Origin: Candidatus Pseudobacter hemicellulosilyticus
Lineage (GTDB): Bacteria > Bacteroidota > Bacteroidia > Chitinophagales > Chitinophagaceae
NCBI GenBank assembly: GCA_029202545.1
Contig: CP119311.1
Span: 4,836,001-4,900,000, forward strand
Reading direction: 5' to 3'
DNA: 64,000 nucleotides
Shown here: one piece after another, positions 32,223-41,032 of the stretch
Layout: each line of letters opens with the position of its first letter
Numbering within the stretch: position 1 is the stretch's first letter
Position numbers and translations under genes: made by a program
Notes under the pieces: generated by a model
Told to the model about the DNA's origin: nothing
Seen by the model: only the letters and a program-made list of their open reading frames with translations
The model's database searches: none

Positions 32223-33950
32223 ATGGAACCTCAGATCATGGAAAGGGTTAAAACCTGGGTCAACGGCAATTTTGACCAGGCCACCAAAGATGAAATAGCG
32301 CGACTGGAAAAAGAAAATCCCAACGAGCTGGCAGATGCGTTCTACCGTAACCTGGAATTTGGTACCGGCGGTCTGCGCGGTATCATGGGTGTGGGCACCA
32401 ACCGTATGAACAAATACACGGTGGGTATGTCTACCCAGGGGTATGCCAACTACCTCAACCAAACCTATCCGGGCGGTGTGATCCGTGTAGCTATTGCGCA
32501 CGACAGCCGCAACAACAGCCGGACCTTTGCCGAGATCGTGGCCAATGTCATGGCTGCCAACGGTATTAAAGTCTTCCTGTTTGAATCGCTGCGTCCTACA
32601 CCTGAGCTTTCCTTCGCCATCCGTCAGCTGGGCTGCCAGGGTGGTGTGGTCTGCACGGCCTCGCACAACCCCAAAGAATACAATGGTTACAAAGCCTACT
32701 GGAGTGATGGCGGGCAGCTGGTGCCGCCGCACGACAAGAACGTGATCACTGAAGTGGACAAGATCACCTCCGTAGACGAAGTGAAATGGTCTGGTGGCGA
32801 AGCCAATATCAGCCCGATCGGAAAAGAACTGGACGATCAGTACATTGAGATGGTAAAAGGCCTGAGCGTTTACCCCGATGTGATCGAAAAACAGAAAGAC
32901 CTGAAGATCGTATACACGCCCATTCATGGCACCGGTATCAAGCTGGTTCCTGATGTGCTGAAGCGCTTCGGGTTCACCAATGTCACTATCGTGGAAGAGC
33001 AGGCCATTCCGGATGGCAATTTCCCCACTGTGGTTTATCCCAACCCGGAAGAAAGCGAAGCCATGAGCATTGGCCTGAAAAAAGCACAGGAGCTGGATGC
33101 CGATATCCTGCTGGGCACTGACCCGGATGCCGACCGCGTAGGTATTGGCATCAAGGACAACAAAGGCAACTGGGTGCTGATGAACGGCAACCAGACCGCT
33201 GTACTGGCCTTCAACTACCTGCTGGAAGCCCGCAAAGCCGCCGGCGTACAGCAGGCCAACGATATGGTCTGCAAGACCATTGTAACCTCGGACATGATTG
33301 ACGGGATCGCCAAAGGTTATGGCGTGAAATGTTACAATGTGCTGACCGGTTTCAAATGGATCGCTGAGCTGATCAAGGAAAAGGAAGCCACCGAGAACTA
33401 TGTGATCGGCGGTGAGGAAAGCTATGGCCTGCTGATTGGCGCCAAGCTGCGTGATAAGGATGCCGTCTCTGCGGTAGCCCTGCTCTGTGAAATGGCCGCT
33501 TATGAAAAGAATAAAGGCCGCAGCCTGTACGACAAACTGCTGGATCTTTACGTTCAATACGGTTACTACCAGGAGCACCTGATCTCCATCACCAAGAAAG
33601 GCATGAACGGTCAGAAAGAGATTGCCGATATGATGGAAAGCTTCCGCAAGAACCCGCCTGCCAGCATCAATGGCGTAGCTGTCACCCAGCTGCTGGACTA
33701 TGAGCTGCAGAAAGGCAAGGACCTGCGCGAAGGAGAGGAGTGGGATATCACCCTCCCCAAATCCAACGTGCTGCAATTCATCCTGGAGGACGACAGCAAG
33801 ATCTCTGCCCGTCCCAGCGGCACCGAACCCAAGATCAAATTCTACTTCAGCGTGAATACGCCCCTGCACAATGCCGCCGATTTTGAGGCAGCACAGACAG
33901 AAATGAAGGCAAGGATTGAAGGGATCATTGAAAGCATGCAACTGCGATAA
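32223..33950 (+). CDS. Phosphohexomutase (phosphoglucomutase/phosphomannomutase family)
   Basis: A 575-residue alpha-D-phosphohexomutase. The phosphoserine loop is TASHNP, with Ser147. The magnesium loop is DPDADR at 300-305. The sugar-binding GGEESYG motif is near 405, and the phosphate-binding RPSGTEPKIKFY is near the C-terminus. At ~575 residues it belongs to the long group that in Bacteroidota acts mainly as phosphoglucomutase (glucose 1-P to glucose 6-P). It would feed UDP-glucose for glycan and trehalose synthesis. A terminator follows. Confidence 0.93.
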   Translation: MEPQIMERVKTWVNGNFDQATKDEIARLEKENPNELADAFYRNLEFGTGGLRGIMGVGTNRMNKYTVGMSTQGYANYLNQTYPGGVIRVAIAHDSRNNSRTFAEIVANVMAANGIKVFLFESLRPTPELSFAIRQLGCQGGVVCTASHNPKEYNGYKAYWSDGGQLVPPHDKNVITEVDKITSVDEVKWSGGEANISPIGKELDDQYIEMVKGLSVYPDVIEKQKDLKIVYTPIHGTGIKLVPDVLKRFGFTNVTIVEEQAIPDGNFPTVVYPNPEESEAMSIGLKKAQELDADILLGTDPDADRVGIGIKDNKGNWVLMNGNQTAVLAFNYLLEARKAAGVQQANDMVCKTIVTSDMIDGIAKGYGVKCYNVLTGFKWIAELIKEKEATENYVIGGEESYGLLIGAKLRDKDAVSAVALLCEMAAYEKNKGRSLYDKLLDLYVQYGYYQEHLISITKKGMNGQKEIADMMESFRKNPPASINGVAVTQLLDYELQKGKDLREGEEWDITLPKSNVLQFILEDDSKISARPSGTEPKIKFYFSVNTPLHNAADFEAAQTEMKARIEGIIESMQLR

Positions 33951-33971
33951 GGATAAGCGTTGCTGAAAATA

Positions 33972-34009
33972 CAAAAAGGCCATCTCAAATAGCTGAGATG
34001 GCCTCTTTC
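33972..34009. terminator. Terminator after the phosphohexomutase gene
   Basis: AGGCCATCTCA at 33977-33987 pairs with TGAGATGGCCT at 33994-34004 around a 6-base loop, with AAAAA before and CTTTC after. Confidence 0.85.
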
Positions 34010-34133
34010 ATTTGAAACTACTGATGAGGACAGGTAGTTCTTCAGACAGCTCCAGGTGTATAACATTTTATAAATAACTATTTTACCTGGTCAATAAACT
34101 AACAGGAACAATCACCTATAACCGATTTTTATT

Positions 34134-34163
34134 TTGGTAAAACAGATCTACTCTTTATATTTG
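34134..34163 (+). promoter_or_regulatory. Promoter upstream of the HEPN-like pair
   Basis: TTG at 34134-34136, a 19-base spacer and TATATTTG at 34156-34163 form a good consensus promoter. The HEPN-like start is about 200 bases further on. The intervening sequence (34164-34368) holds no convincing ORF, only a small AGCC...GGCT hairpin near 34325. Confidence 0.65.
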
Positions 34164-34368
34164 TCCGGCTTTTAGCATTCCACCGCCAGACCAGTCTCCA
34201 TACACCTGCACACAGACCTATCCCCCGTAATCGGCTATGATGGCCGGCCAGACTTCTTTTACTGTCGGTCAAACCATCGGTTTATCATGATCCGCAGCGA
34301 CCGGCCCACTAATCACTTTGCTCAGCCTTTCGTGAGGCTGTAGCCTAACTATGTTAATACCTTATTGA

Positions 34369-34794
34369 ATGAGCACGCAAGCCGAACTGGATAAACTGGC
34401 CGATGAGAAATTAGCTGCCGCTGAATGCCTGGCAGTTGCCGGGCACTATGATACGGCTTATTACCTGGCTGGCTATGCCATTGAATTATTGTTAAAAGCC
34501 AGGATCTGCAAGATTTTGGCCAACCCTGAGTTTTTCAGGTTTGAGAGTATGAAGCAGGAGGCGTATAAACCTTTTAAGACGCATGATTATGAGCAGCTGA
34601 TGGTATTAGCCGGCATCTGGAAGCAATTTGAAAAAGCCATGAAAGCAGACAATTGGCTGGAAAAAAAATGGAAAAAGATTAAGACTTGGAATGAAGGCCA
34701 TCGTTATAAACAAGGGAAAACAGTTGCTGAGATCAAAGCATTTTTTGAGGACATTAAAACAATCAGCATATGGATAAAAAAACAGCCGTTATAG
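34369..34794 (+). CDS. HEPN-like domain protein
   Basis: A 141-residue, all-helical protein. AGHYDTAYYLAGYAIELLLKARICK at residues ~25-48 and PFKTHDYEQLMVLAG at ~69-83 are the two conserved helices of HEPN proteins that accompany minimal nucleotidyltransferases. The RX4-6H RNase motif is not present: Arg45, Arg57 and Arg112 have no His at the right distance. The gene overlaps the next by 25 bp. The pair could be a toxin-antitoxin-like module or a small housekeeping pair; the evidence does not decide. Confidence 0.75.
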   Translation: MSTQAELDKLADEKLAAAECLAVAGHYDTAYYLAGYAIELLLKARICKILANPEFFRFESMKQEAYKPFKTHDYEQLMVLAGIWKQFEKAMKADNWLEKKWKKIKTWNEGHRYKQGKTVAEIKAFFEDIKTISIWIKKQPL

Positions 34795-35084
34795 TATTGA
34801 AAGAAACGCTGCTTGAGCTGAACAGGACTAAGCGGTTTTCAAAAATCTGGTTTACAACTTACGATAGATACAACGACGATCCCATACCCACCTATTGGTT
34901 TGATGTTTTTCTTGAACCTGTAGATCCAAATGAAGACAGCTGGGACGTTCTGGAGGAAATAAGGACCATGTTGCAAAATAAAACAGGCCACGCCGCTAAA
35001 ATTCATTCTACGGAGTTTGTTCCCCACAAAGAGAAAAAGAAATTTGTAGTATACAAGGAACCTCGGGAAGAAGACAGCTGGTAA
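34770..35084 (+). CDS. Unknown small protein overlapping the HEPN-like gene
   Basis: 104 residues starting inside the HEPN-like gene (25-bp overlap, different frame), so the two are translationally linked. It has an alpha-beta look: helix VIVLKETLLELNRTKRFSKIW, strand PTYWFDVFLEPVD, helix WDVLEEIRTMLQNKTG, strand AKIHSTEFVP, and a charged end. The nucleotidyltransferase motif (GSxxxGxxxxxSDxD) expected of an MNT partner is absent. I do not recognise the family. Confidence 0.65.
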   Translation: MDKKTAVIVLKETLLELNRTKRFSKIWFTTYDRYNDDPIPTYWFDVFLEPVDPNEDSWDVLEEIRTMLQNKTGHAAKIHSTEFVPHKEKKKFVVYKEPREEDSW

Positions 35085-35166
35085 CGGCAACCCGCTTCCA
35101 GCGAAATTCCGTTGTCAGCCGGCAGAAAAGACTGTGGGCCCAGGTAAGCTTTACACTATATACTTC

Positions 35167-35529
35167 TTAAAACAGTAAGAACAGAAAAAGCCCAATTGTC
35201 CACACCGAATACCCAATGCCAATACTCCACCAAAAATCCCTTAACCGGCCGGGATCGCCACGGATAACAAACCATTCAGATAATACATAGGCGAGGGTAG
35301 TCATAAAAGGGAAAAAGATCATCAGGCCTATCAACCAACGCGGCAATGCTGAAAACAGGCAGCCGCGGGAACATAGCACTGGATGAGGAGCGCTTTCAGT
35401 AGTTTGACCCAACGCATGCAACTCCTGCTGCATCTCCCGGCGAAAGGATTTTGACAGGCCGCGGTTGCCTGCCAGTGCGGCTATCTGCCCGGGCGTGAGC
35501 AGGCTGGTACTGTACATACTGTCTGACAT
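35167..35529 (-). CDS. Small two-helix membrane protein, unknown
   Basis: 120 residues from the ATG at 35529 (MSDSMYSTSLLTPGQIAALAG), beginning 1 bp after the stop of the Gfo/Idh gene. A soluble N-terminal ~65 residues contains two cysteines (VLCSRGCLF). Two hydrophobic segments follow (WLIGLMIFFPFMTTLAYVLSEWF and YSVWTIGLFLFLLF). It is probably the last gene of the transporter-oxidoreductase operon. Function unknown. Confidence 0.65.
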   Translation of the reverse strand: MSDSMYSTSLLTPGQIAALAGNRGLSKSFRREMQQELHALGQTTESAPHPVLCSRGCLFSALPRWLIGLMIFFPFMTTLAYVLSEWFVIRGDPGRLRDFWWSIGIGYSVWTIGLFLFLLF

Positions 35530-35530
35530 A

Positions 35531-36721
35531 CTATACCTCCCTTTCACTGATCTTCCCCGTCTGCTTATGCTTCAGGATCACCTTCTTTACGCCATAGTGC
35601 GTCATTTCTTCTTTGACCAGGTAGTGATCGGCATCATATTCCACCAGGTGACTGTCCTTGGTGACGCCGGTTCGGCCACGCCAGTCATCCAGTTGTACCG
35701 GCTCCCATTGCTTGGTCTTTGCTGAACGGTAAGCGGCATCAAGGATGCAGTTGACCACATAGCCGTCATAAAAGGTTTCGCGGGGCTGCTGGCCCTGCTC
35801 CATAGCATTGAACATATCCATGAACATATGGTTATAGCCCAGTTCATTCAGCTCATCACCCACAGGGAATAACCAGCCGGTATTGCTTTCGGCTTTTTCG
35901 GCTACATAATCAACCCCTTTCCCGGTGGTGAATACATCAAAACCGGTACGCAGGAAGCTGTTGATCCAGATAGTGCCTTCGGTGCCCATGACCTCATCGC
36001 GGAGATCGAGGCCGCCGCGGAAGGTCCAGCTGACCTCAAACTGGCCGATAGCGCCATTCTCGTATTTGACCAGGCCGATGGCATGGTCTTCGGCATCAAT
36101 GGGTTTCACCTGGGTATCAGCCCAGCACATCACTTCCACGGGCCGGATATCTTTCCCGATATAACTGCGGGTGATCTCCACGCAGTGGCAGCCCAGGTCC
36201 AGAATGCAGCCGCCACCTGCCTGTTCTATATCCCAGAACCACTCGCTGTGCGGTCCTGGATGTGTTTCGCGGGATTTGGCCCAGAGGATCCTGCCGAGAC
36301 CACCATTGCGGACGGTCTCCATGGCTTTGATGAATTTAGGTGTATATACCAGGTCTTCAAGATAACCATTGAAGATACCGGCTTTTTCCACGGCCTCCAG
36401 CATGCGCCTGGCCTCTTCGCCATTACGCCCCAGCGGCTTGGTAGTCATAACGGCTTTTTTGTGTTTGCAGCAGAGCAGGACCGCCGCCTCATGCAGGTTA
36501 TTGGGCAGCGCAATGCAGACCACCTCTACTTCGGAATGGGCAATGGCGGCTTCCATATCGGTAGTAACATACGCTACCTGGTAGTCGTCCGCAAATTTCC
36601 GGGCGCTTTCTTCCCTGCGGGAATAGATGCTCACGATCTTATCGCGGCTGCGGTAACCCTGTAAAGAATCAGCATAGAAACGGCCTATGAAGCCGGAGCC
36701 GAGCATAGCGATCCTGGCCAT
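35531..36721 (-). CDS. Gfo/Idh/MocA-family oxidoreductase
   Basis: 396 residues from the ATG at 36721 (MARIAMLGSGFIGRFYADSL). The longer upstream frame overlaps the transporter gene and is not credible. It has an NAD(P)-binding Rossmann N-domain with GSGFIG, then VVCIALPNNLHEAAVLLCC and KPLGRNGEEA, where Lys is the catalytic lysine of the family (EKP-like motif, here TKPLG). The C-terminal substrate domain includes GGCILDLGCHCVEITR. The sugar or cyclitol substrate is unknown. The upstream permease suggests it works on the imported compound or its breakdown product. Confidence 0.88.
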   Translation of the reverse strand: MARIAMLGSGFIGRFYADSLQGYRSRDKIVSIYSRREESARKFADDYQVAYVTTDMEAAIAHSEVEVVCIALPNNLHEAAVLLCCKHKKAVMTTKPLGRNGEEARRMLEAVEKAGIFNGYLEDLVYTPKFIKAMETVRNGGLGRILWAKSRETHPGPHSEWFWDIEQAGGGCILDLGCHCVEITRSYIGKDIRPVEVMCWADTQVKPIDAEDHAIGLVKYENGAIGQFEVSWTFRGGLDLRDEVMGTEGTIWINSFLRTGFDVFTTGKGVDYVAEKAESNTGWLFPVGDELNELGYNHMFMDMFNAMEQGQQPRETFYDGYVVNCILDAAYRSAKTKQWEPVQLDDWRGRTGVTKDSHLVEYDADHYLVKEEMTHYGVKKVILKHKQTGKISEREV

Positions 36722-36759
36722 ATGAAAAGGTTTTGGTAATGAAAAGAATGGGGACGAAC

Positions 36760-38022
36760 CTATGGCTGCGTGGCCGGGTTGACCGCCACAGCCGGCGCAG
36801 TCACTGTTTTCCGATCCTTGAAGAAAGCGATAAAGAACAGCAGGACGCCGGCGGCAAACATAGCAGGCAGCCACCAGAAGCTCTGCCATTGATCAGGCGT
36901 GAGCGCTTTGGCATTCCCGAGGTAATTGTTGAATACCAGGCCAGCCACCTGGGCGCCTACCAGCATACCTACACCGTAGGTCACAAAGATGATCAGGCCC
37001 TGGGCCTGGCCGCGGATCTGCGCAGTAGCTTTTTTGTCAACATAGATCTGGCCAGTCACAAAGAAGAAATCATAACAGATCCCATGCAGGGCTATGCCGG
37101 CCAGTATCATCCAGGTAACAGTATCCGGCGCCGCCATGGCAAAAAGGCTATATCGTAATACCCAGGCGGCCATGCCGGCTACCAGCATCCATTTAAAGCC
37201 AAGCCGGACAAACATGAGCGGCATCAGCAGCATAAAAAAGGTCTCTGATGCCTGTCCCAGGGTCTGGGTAGCGGCGATAGCGCCAAAATTGGCGTTCTGC
37301 AGGAATACCTGTGTAAAATTATAGTAGGCGGCCAGGGGGATACAGATCAGCAGGGAGCTGACCAGGAAAATATAAAAGGAAGGACTGCCCAGTTGCCGGA
37401 AGGCATCCACACCAATGATACTGCCGGCAGTCACTTTCTTTCCTTTGGCAGGAGGTGGGGTATTGGGCAGGGAAAAGCTGTAGATACCCAGTAACAGGCT
37501 ACCTATAGCCGTCATATACATAGGGATAGTGCTTTCTTCCGCCGTCATGCCTTCCGTTACAAAATTGACCATCACATAACTGATCAGCAGGCCGGCAACG
37601 ATCCAGCCTATGGTACCAAATACCCGGATAAAAGGGAACTGTTTTTCCTGGTTGGTCATCTGGTGGAAGCAGACGGTATTGGCGAGGCTCATGGTGGGCA
37701 TATAACAAAGGTTATAGGCCAGCAGGAGCAGGATAAACAATAAGGGGTTTCCTGTAGCGGAAGGGGTCATAAACATAAAGAGCGCACCGAGAATATGCAG
37801 GATACCCAGTACTTTCTGGGAAGAAAAATAGCGGTCGGCTATCAGTCCCACAAAGAAGGGAGCGATAATGGCCGCAATAGGATTCACCGTAAATGGCCAG
37901 TGGGTGAGGGACTCCATGCCGTTCTTGCTCATATACACGGCAATAGTACTATACCAGGCGCCCCAGACAAAGAACTGAAAGAACATCATGACAGACAATC
38001 GTAGCCAAAGGCCAGGGTTCAT
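36760..38022 (-). CDS. MFS transporter of the nucleoside:H+ symporter (NupG-like) family
   Basis: A 420-residue permease with about 12 membrane helices. WLRLSVMMFFQFFVWGAWYSTIAVYMSKNGM, IIAPFFVGLIADRYFSSQKVLGILHILGA and YNLCYMPTMSLANTVCFHQM are typical of NupG/XapB-type proteins, which Bacteroidota also use for sugar-like substrates. The first gene of a three-gene minus-strand set with the Gfo/Idh enzyme 38 bp downstream. Substrate cannot be fixed from sequence. Confidence 0.88.
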   Translation of the reverse strand: MNPGLWLRLSVMMFFQFFVWGAWYSTIAVYMSKNGMESLTHWPFTVNPIAAIIAPFFVGLIADRYFSSQKVLGILHILGALFMFMTPSATGNPLLFILLLLAYNLCYMPTMSLANTVCFHQMTNQEKQFPFIRVFGTIGWIVAGLLISYVMVNFVTEGMTAEESTIPMYMTAIGSLLLGIYSFSLPNTPPPAKGKKVTAGSIIGVDAFRQLGSPSFYIFLVSSLLICIPLAAYYNFTQVFLQNANFGAIAATQTLGQASETFFMLLMPLMFVRLGFKWMLVAGMAAWVLRYSLFAMAAPDTVTWMILAGIALHGICYDFFFVTGQIYVDKKATAQIRGQAQGLIIFVTYGVGMLVGAQVAGLVFNNYLGNAKALTPDQWQSFWWLPAMFAAGVLLFFIAFFKDRKTVTAPAVAVNPATQP

Positions 38023-38228
38023 AATTGCAATTTTTTAGGTGAAGAGGAGGAATGAGGAAGGAAATTACGGATAAAATCGGGCAAACAAAGCAGCACGGTA
38101 AAATTTCGTGTGATTTATACCCATTATTATAGTATTTGGTTGCCAGGGGCTTAACTCAGCAATCAGGGAATTTTGCCGCATATGCCGATGCGTTTTTTTG
38201 CAGGCGCTGCCGCTGTTTGCCAGCAGCC

Positions 38229-38256
38229 AAAATAAAAAAATCCTGCCTTTGCAGGA
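38229..38256 (-). terminator. Minus-strand terminator without an obvious gene
   Basis: TCCTGC at 38241-38246 and GCAGGA at 38251-38256 form a 6-bp stem with a CTTT loop. On the minus strand it runs into TTTTTTTATTTT (38229-38240). The only known gene upstream on that strand would have to start between 38257 and the MarR gene, where I see none. Confidence 0.65.
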
Positions 38257-38631
38257 AAGCAGCCTGAAGACTAACGGCAGGCCTATCCGCAGCCCGTCGC
38301 AGCAAACAGCACGCAGGCATACGCCTTCGGGAACTGGTCATTCCAGCACAGGGGCGGACAGCCTTCATGCAGCGTTGACAGGTACCGGTATAACCCAGGC
38401 AGGTTGAACTTCAATCTATTGGCTGTGGAATATGTATCGCTCCCTACCAACCGCTACAGCAGGACTCCCGCCCGGACCGCGGCCCATCTGCCGGAGGCAA
38501 AATCAGCTCCCGCACCAACAGCCGGTGTGCAATAGTTGACAACCGTCAAATAGCACCCGTATCATACGCCATCCTGCATAACCTTTGCGTTTCATTTTTT
38601 CAACAAGCATCCCCTGGTTCGTCCAAATCCT
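38257..38631. other. Noncoding region before the MarR gene
   Basis: Most of the 644-bp gap between the transporter and MarR genes. No credible ORF is present; short frames here lack any protein character. It contains CATCTGCCGGAGGC at 38485-38498, a single copy of the core of the 82-bp repeats in reverse orientation. It also holds TTGAC-N4-GTCAA at 38536-38549, a palindrome that could be a MarR-type operator. The GGTTCGTCC word lies at 38616-38624, next to the MarR promoter. Confidence 0.5.
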
Positions 38632-38639
38632 TATATTTG
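38616..38639 (+). promoter_or_regulatory. MarR/hut promoter -7 box with adjacent GGTTCGTCC word
   Basis: TATATTTG at 38632-38639 is a full -7 match, 28 bp before the MarR ATG. GGTTCGTCC at 38616-38624 sits where the spacer normally is, and no TTG is found at -33. A similar arrangement (TTCGTCCCAAAAA then TACCTTTG) occurs at 16119-16139. The word may substitute for the -33 element or be an activator site. Confidence 0.55.
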
Positions 38640-38666
38640 TATAAGCACTTACACAATTCCATTTAT

Positions 38667-39389
38667 ATGTCATTCTACGAATCCCTTGGTTACCTGGTCT
38701 TTGGCAGCAGGCTCCGCCGGCTCAGCGAGACCTTCCTGGCAGATGTCAACAAACTGTACGCCACACACCGCATCCCCTTTGATGCCACCTGGTTTCCCGT
38801 GTTCTATATCCTGGAACGGGATAAAGCCGTGACCATCAAAACCATTGCCGACGAACTGGGCGTTTCCCACTCCGCTGTCAGCCAGCTGGTCAGCAGTCTC
38901 CAGCAGAAAGGACTGATCAAAGCAAGTACCTCCACCGCCGACCGGCGCAGTAAAGTAGTGGCTTTCACTGCCAAAGGACAAAAGCTGCAGGACCAGCTCA
39001 CGCCGGTCTGGAAAGCCCTGGACAAAGCCATGGCAGAGCTGGCCCGCGAAGGCATCTATAGCTACCGCTGCCTGGAAGCCATCGGCGAACTGGAAGCCGG
39101 TATCAAAAAAGAATCCGTACTGGAAAGAATGGAGCGGCACCTGCCGGCCGCAGGGCAGACAGGGAAACGGTCTGCAAGGAGTAAGGTTTCAGATAGCTCG
39201 TCGTCAACCAGCCGGAACGGCAGGAACAGCCGGCAGAACGGCAACAGGTTGCAGCATAGCAAAACCAATAAACCGGCTTCCCCCAAACCCAACAGCAAAA
39301 AATCCCCGGCCAACCCTGCTAAAAAAGCAGCCAGCAGCAGGTCAACTGTAAAAACCGCCAAACCCAAATCCAGCACTAGGTCCAAATAG
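38667..39389 (+). CDS. MarR-family transcriptional regulator with long basic tail
   Basis: 240 residues from the ATG at 38667 (MSFYESLGYLVFGSRLRRLSE). The longer frame begins at a TTG inside the -7 box and is rejected. The winged helix is clear (KTIADELGVSHSAVSQLVSSLQQKGLIKASTSTADRRSKVVAFTAKG, residues ~62-110). From about residue 160 to the end is a disordered S/K/N/P/R-rich tail (NKPASPKPNSKKSPANPAKK), as in histone H1-like proteins. hutH follows after 25 bp, so it is probably the regulator of histidine use and part of the same transcript. Confidence 0.85.
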   Translation: MSFYESLGYLVFGSRLRRLSETFLADVNKLYATHRIPFDATWFPVFYILERDKAVTIKTIADELGVSHSAVSQLVSSLQQKGLIKASTSTADRRSKVVAFTAKGQKLQDQLTPVWKALDKAMAELAREGIYSYRCLEAIGELEAGIKKESVLERMERHLPAAGQTGKRSARSKVSDSSSSTSRNGRNSRQNGNRLQHSKTNKPASPKPNSKKSPANPAKKAASSRSTVKTAKPKSSTRSK

Positions 39390-39414
39390 CCCCCCTCATC
39401 ATAAAGCCAACCTT

Positions 39415-40986
39415 ATGCATAACGACTTCCATTATGGCATTGACACCCTGACCATTGGCAAAGTGCTGGATATTGCCGCCGGCAGGATCAAAGGCCTGCT
39501 CACAGAGGCCGCCCGCCAGCAGATCCTCCGCAGCCAGCAACAGGTACAGCAGATCGTTGACCAGAACCAGACCGTCTACGGCATCAATACCGGCTTCGGC
39601 ATCCTGGCCAATGCCAGGATCTCCGATGCAGACACCCGTACCCTTCAACACAAAATACTCCAGAGCCATAGCGTAGGCGTGGGAGATCCCATCCCCACAG
39701 AAGTAGCCCGCCTCATGCTCATTACCAAGATGCATGCCCTTGCACAGGGCTTCTCCGGCGCCCAGCTGCAAACCCTGGAACGCATCAACTGGTTCATTGA
39801 ACAGGAGATCACGCCCATTGTGCCGGAAAAGGGTAGTGTTGGCGCCTCGGGCGACCTGGCCCCGCTGGCACACCTGTTCCTCCCCCTGGTAGGACTGGGT
39901 GAAGTGATCTACAAGGACAAACGCTACAAGGCACAGGAAGTGCTGCATAAATACAAACTGGAGCCCATCCACCTGGGCCCAAAGGAAGGACTGGCCCTCA
40001 TCAACGGCACCCAGTTCATCCTGGCCTTTGCCGTCAAGGCCGTACAACGGATGCACAACAGCCTCGAAGCCGCCGATATCATCGGCGCCATGAGCCTGGA
40101 AGCCCTGACCGGCACCAAAGCGCCTTTTGATGAACGACTGCATCATCTCCGGCCCTTCATTGGCAATAAGCTGGTAGCCCAGCGCCTCCGTTACCTCCTG
40201 CATGACTCACAGATCATGCAAAGCCATATTGATTGCGGTCGCGTGCAGGATCCCTACAGCCTGCGCTGTATGCCCCAGGTACATGGCGCCTCCCGCAACG
40301 CCTGGCTGCACCTCAAAGAACTGACAGAGACCGAGCTGAATGCCGTTACCGATAATCCAATTGTCTTTGCTGCCGACGATACCATCAGCGGTGGTAATTT
40401 CCATGGCCAGCCAATGGCCTTACCACTGGACTATGCCTGCTTTGCCGCCGCCGAGATAGGCAATATCGCCGACCGCCGCTGCTACCTGCTGCTGGAAGGC
40501 AAATGGGGACTGCCTATGCTGCTGATGAATGATGTGGGTCTCAACAGCGGTTTCATGATCCCGCAATACACCACAGCAGCCCTGGTAACAGAGAATAAAA
40601 CACTCTGCTTTCCTTCCAGCGCCGACAGCATCCCTACTTCCCTGGGACAGGAAGACCATGTGAGCATGGGCAGCATCAGCGGCCGCAAGCTTAACCGCGT
40701 CCTGGACAACCTGGAATATATCCAGGCCATTGAACTGCTCAGCGCCTGCCAGGCCATTGAATTCAGAAGGCCGCTGAAAAGCAGTGAGGTGCTGGAATTT
40801 GCGCACGACTATGTCCGGCAGTTCGTATCCTTTGCCGAAGAGGACCGGATCTTTGCAGACGATATCAACCAGATCCGGCAGCTGATCCATAATTTCTCCT
40901 TTGTGGAGCAGGTGAACCAGTTTGCCCGCAGCAGGAATATCCACCTCAACGAACACTACGAGACTTTCGGTATTTATCATCACTGA
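39415..40986 (+). CDS. hutH: Histidine ammonia-lyase
   Basis: A 523-residue enzyme that removes ammonia from L-histidine to give urocanate, the first step of histidine breakdown. The self-forming MIO cofactor tripeptide is Ala144-Ser145-Gly146 in GSVGASGDLAPLAHL. Other signatures are YGINTGFG near residue 57 and QEDHVSMGS near 410. Length matches HutH (~510). The next gene, hutU, begins 46 bp later. Confidence 0.97.
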   Translation: MHNDFHYGIDTLTIGKVLDIAAGRIKGLLTEAARQQILRSQQQVQQIVDQNQTVYGINTGFGILANARISDADTRTLQHKILQSHSVGVGDPIPTEVARLMLITKMHALAQGFSGAQLQTLERINWFIEQEITPIVPEKGSVGASGDLAPLAHLFLPLVGLGEVIYKDKRYKAQEVLHKYKLEPIHLGPKEGLALINGTQFILAFAVKAVQRMHNSLEAADIIGAMSLEALTGTKAPFDERLHHLRPFIGNKLVAQRLRYLLHDSQIMQSHIDCGRVQDPYSLRCMPQVHGASRNAWLHLKELTETELNAVTDNPIVFAADDTISGGNFHGQPMALPLDYACFAAAEIGNIADRRCYLLLEGKWGLPMLLMNDVGLNSGFMIPQYTTAALVTENKTLCFPSSADSIPTSLGQEDHVSMGSISGRKLNRVLDNLEYIQAIELLSACQAIEFRRPLKSSEVLEFAHDYVRQFVSFAEEDRIFADDINQIRQLIHNFSFVEQVNQFARSRNIHLNEHYETFGIYHH

Positions 40987-41032
40987 TCCCTGCTTACCCG
41001 GCCGGGCGCTTCATCACCTTTAATGACCTGTT

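Noticed and set aside
32175..33983. 602-codon minus-strand open frame
   Set aside because: It mirrors the phosphohexomutase gene, whose catalytic motifs are all present on the plus strand.
36722..36889. N-terminal extension of the Gfo/Idh gene
   Set aside because: It overlaps the transporter gene and precedes the clear Rossmann start MARIAMLGSG.
38198..38407. 69-codon plus-strand frame in the gap before MarR
   Set aside because: Composition is unlike a protein, there is no start context, and it runs over a terminator hairpin.
38616..38630. tRNA T-loop-like GGTTCG sequence
   Set aside because: The GGTTCGTCC word resembles a T-arm, but no acceptor stem, anticodon arm or CCA-proximal pairing surrounds any copy.
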